This document shows positions 14,638 through 16,593 of a DNA stretch of 16,593 nucleotides, piece after piece. The stretch spans positions 1 to 16,593 of the forward strand of contig JAGTUY010000525.1 of assembly GCA_018224455.1 (NCBI GenBank), given 5' to 3'. A program made the translations under genes and the position numbers. Within the stretch, counting starts at the first letter, position 1. Each line of letters opens with the position of its first letter. This DNA is from Desulfosarcina sp. Lineage in GTDB: Bacteria; Desulfobacterota; Desulfobacteria; Desulfobacterales; Desulfosarcinaceae. The notes beneath the pieces are model-generated. The model ran no database searches, was not told the origin of the DNA, and saw only the letters and a program-made list of their open reading frames with translations.

Positions 14638-14672
14638 AAAAAGGCCGCGGCTTGATTGCCGCGGCTCTTTTT
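14638..14672 (+). terminator. Rho-independent terminator of the atp operon (likely bidirectional)
   Basis: GCCGCGGC at 14644-14651 and GCCGCGGC at 14658-14665 are self-complementary and form an eight-base GC stem with a six-base loop TTGATT. A run of five T follows (14668-14672), and A residues precede it (14638-14642). It lies 29 bases after the atpE stop. The A tract on the other side means it can also end minus-strand uvrA transcription. Confidence 0.88.
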
Positions 14673-14678
14673 ACGTTT

Positions 14679-14757
14679 GGGTTTCGGGTTCAGCGTTCCG
14701 GGTTCCGGGTTCAGGGTTCAACGGACCGGGTAGCGCTGAACTCAGAACCCTGAACCC
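14679..14757. repeat. GGGTTC-type degenerate repeat with inverted arm, reaching into uvrA
   Basis: From 14679 the plus strand shows a degenerate series of GGGTTC units (GGGTTTC, GGGTTCAGC, GTTCCGGGTTCC, GGGTTCAGGGTTC). The last, GGGTTCAGGGTTC at 14707-14719, has an exact inverted copy GAACCCTGAACCC at 14745-14757, separated by 25 bases, so a 13-base stem is possible. The right arm lies inside the uvrA reading frame. Similar GGGTTCAGGGTTC-like intergenic repeats are, as I recall, common in Desulfobacteraceae genomes. Confidence 0.75.
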
Positions 14758-16593
14758 AGAACTTTTTTTAAATACCGCCCGGTGTGGGACTCGGCTACCC
14801 GGCAGATGGTTTCCGGTGTGCCGGCAGCCACGACAACCCCACCGGCGTCGCCTCCTTCGGGTCCTAAATCGATGACATGATCGGCGGTTTTGATCACATC
14901 CAAATTGTGCTCGATGACCACCACTGTGTTGCCCGCATCCACCAGACGATTCAATACCCCCAGCAGTTTGCGGATGTCGTCGGGATGCAGTCCCGTGGTG
15001 GGTTCGTCGAGTATGTAAAGGGTGTTTCCTGTGCCCCGTTTGCTCAGTTCCCGTGCCAGTTTGATCCGCTGGGCCTCGCCTCCGGAGAGTGTCGTGGCCG
15101 ACTGGCCGATGGGGACATAGCCGAGTCCGACATCCACCAGTGTCTGCAGTTTGGATCGGATGACATCGATGTTTTGGAACATGGCCAGACACTGGTCGAC
15201 GGTCATGTCCAGCACCTCGGCGATATTCTTGCCTTTATAGCGGATTTCCAGGGTCTCTCGGTTGTATCGCCTGCCCTTGCAGACGTCGCAGGGAACATAG
15301 ATGTCGGGTAGAAAATGCATCTCGATGCGGATGATGCCGTCCCCTTCGCAGGCTTCACAACGACCGCCGCGGATGTTGAAGCTGAACCGGCCGGGTTTGT
15401 AGCCCCGCATTCTAGCTTCCGGTGTGCGACTGAAAAGATCCCTGATCGGAGTAAACAGGCCGGTATAGGTGCCGGGGTTGGATCGAGGCGTCTTGCCGAT
15501 GGGGGATTGGTCGATGTCGATGACCTTGTTGATTTTTTCAAGGCCGGTGATCCGCTCATAGTGCCCGGCCGGCAGGTTGAGCTGTTGAAGGCTGCGGATG
15601 GCTGCCCGGTAAAGGGTCTCTAATACCAGGCTGGATTTACCCGAACCAGAGACACCGGTGACGCAGGTGAACACACCGGTGGGGAAGGACACGTCGATGT
15701 TTTTCAGGTTATTCTGACGTGCCCCGACAATGCGGATTTCGCCCTGGCCGGCGGGCCGTCGGTTGGCCGGCACATCGATTTTCAGCCTGCCGGAAAGGTA
15801 TTTGCCCGTCATGGACTGGTTGTCTTCCAGCATCAGGGCAGGTGTTCCTTGAAAGACCACATGGCCGCCGTCGATGCCGGCACCGGGCCCCATGTCAACG
15901 ACGTGGTCTGCGGCCAGGATCGTTTCTTCATCATGTTCAACCACCAGCACCGAATTGCCCATGTCCCGCATATTCATCAGCGTGCCCAGCAGACGCGCGT
16001 TGTCGCGTTGGTGCAGACCGATGCTGGGCTCGTCCAATACATAGAGCACACCTGTCAATTTGGAGCCGATCTGGGTGGCCAGGCGGATCCGCTGGCTCTC
16101 TCCACCGGACAGGGTATGGGCCGGACGGTCCAGGGTAAGATAGGAAAGGCCCACATCATTTAAAAAGGCCAGGCGAGCGGCAATCTCCTTGATGATCTTT
16201 TCGGAAATCAAGCCGCGTTTGCCATCCGGCCGGAAGGCGTTGAAAAACGTCTTCAGCCCGGAGATCGATCGGGCGGTCAAATCGCCGATTGACGCTCCAC
16301 CAATCTTTATATGCCGACTCTCCCTGCGCAGTCGCGAGCCTTTGCAATGGGCGCAGGGTGATTCGGCCATATAGCCGCTCAGGGCGTTTTTCTCGGCCGG
16401 CGATTCCGCTTCGGCATACTGCTGCTGCAAATGCGGGATAATCCCTTTAAAGGGTTTCAATACTTTTTTTCTGCGACCGTTTTTATTCTCGCTAAAGGGG
16501 ATCTGCTGGTCGCCCGAACCGTACATGAGCACCGTTGTGAACGCCTCAGGAAGGTCACGGTAAGCGGTATAGATATCCACGCCGTAAAAGGCG
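14742..16593 (-). CDS. uvrA: UvrABC excision nuclease subunit A (N-terminal part cut by window)
   Basis: UvrA dimers find DNA damage and load UvrB in nucleotide excision repair. About 616 of some 940 residues are visible, and the frame is open to the right edge; the GTG at 16580 is internal. Numbered from it: PCAHCKGSRL at 75-84, first ABC signature LSGGESQR at 157-164, Walker B LYVLDEP at 179-185, second Walker A GVSGSGKSS at 309-317, zinc cysteines Cys408, Cys411, Cys431 and Cys434, second signature LSGGE at 498-502 and Walker B LYILDEP at 521-527. The normal family ending (HTGRYLKKVL) is followed by GSGF and the stop, codons that come from a GGGTTC repeat. It is convergent with the atp operon, sharing its terminator. 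Confidence 0.97.
   Translation of the reverse strand, partial: AFYGVDIYTAYRDLPEAFTTVLMYGSGDQQIPFSENKNGRRKKVLKPFKGIIPHLQQQYAEAESPAEKNALSGYMAESPCAHCKGSRLRRESRHIKIGGASIGDLTARSISGLKTFFNAFRPDGKRGLISEKIIKEIAARLAFLNDVGLSYLTLDRPAHTLSGGESQRIRLATQIGSKLTGVLYVLDEPSIGLHQRDNARLLGTLMNMRDMGNSVLVVEHDEETILAADHVVDMGPGAGIDGGHVVFQGTPALMLEDNQSMTGKYLSGRLKIDVPANRRPAGQGEIRIVGARQNNLKNIDVSFPTGVFTCVTGVSGSGKSSLVLETLYRAAIRSLQQLNLPAGHYERITGLEKINKVIDIDQSPIGKTPRSNPGTYTGLFTPIRDLFSRTPEARMRGYKPGRFSFNIRGGRCEACEGDGIIRIEMHFLPDIYVPCDVCKGRRYNRETLEIRYKGKNIAEVLDMTVDQCLAMFQNIDVIRSKLQTLVDVGLGYVPIGQSATTLSGGEAQRIKLARELSKRGTGNTLYILDEPTTGLHPDDIRKLLGVLNRLVDAGNTVVVIEHNLDVIKTADHVIDLGPEGGDAGGVVVAAGTPETICRVAESHTGRYLKKVLGSGF

Noticed and set aside
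14679..14757. Possible CRISPR-like array
   Set aside because: The units are short, degenerate and adjacent, without spacers of constant length, and no cas gene is present.
14671..15192. Minus-strand frame of 173 codons reading through the repeat
   Set aside because: It is an out-of-frame shadow of uvrA with arginine-, histidine- and proline-rich low-complexity sequence.

Overview
The window is a dense, mostly housekeeping stretch of a bacterial chromosome. It looks like a Gram-negative anaerobe of the Desulfobacterota (Desulfobacteraceae or Desulfosarcinaceae type). This is inferred from the fused PurS/PurL-type FGAM synthase, the DUF4416 protein, the linked yicC-remA-gmk genes, a split F0 ATP synthase operon, and a GC content of very roughly 55-60 percent. 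No rRNA, tRNA, CRISPR array, transposase, integrase or phage gene was seen.

Layout. (1) 2-3549, plus strand: purL (PurSL type, cut by the left edge) and purQ overlap by four bases and together form the two-subunit FGAM synthase of purine synthesis. (2) 3550-5541, minus strand: the lipid exporter gene msbA, followed by the broken remnant of an LpxL/HtrB-type lipid A acyltransferase that has lost its catalytic centre. (3) 5746-12731, plus strand: a tightly packed run of ten genes, Trm112-like, DUF4416, yicC, remA (DUF370), gmk, rlmB/trmH, icd, comF, pgeF and pyrK. Most gaps are 0-20 bases. An internal promoter may lie before icd. (4) 12853-14609, plus strand: the F0 operon atpZ-atpI-atpB-atpE, with its own promoter and a palindromic leader, ending at a strong hairpin terminator. 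The b and delta subunits and all F1 genes are not here. (5) 14742-right edge, minus strand: the C-terminal two thirds of uvrA, convergent with the atp operon.

How they work together. Regions 1, 3 and 4 serve nucleotide supply (PurSL, PurQ, GMP kinase, PyrK, ComF-type phosphoribosyltransferase), RNA metabolism (YicC, RlmB), central carbon flow (isocitrate dehydrogenase), peptidoglycan precursor quality control (PgeF) and energy conversion (F0). msbA, the lpxL remnant and the divergent Trm112 gene recall the msbA-lpxK-ycaR neighbourhood of other Proteobacteria and may be what is left of a lipid A locus.

No clearly new multi-gene system was found. The points most worth a second look are the lpxL remnant, an intergenic repeat that supplies the last codons of uvrA, a possible 42-residue very basic protein between atpB and atpE, sodium-type ligands in the c subunit, and the Trm112-DUF4416 pair.
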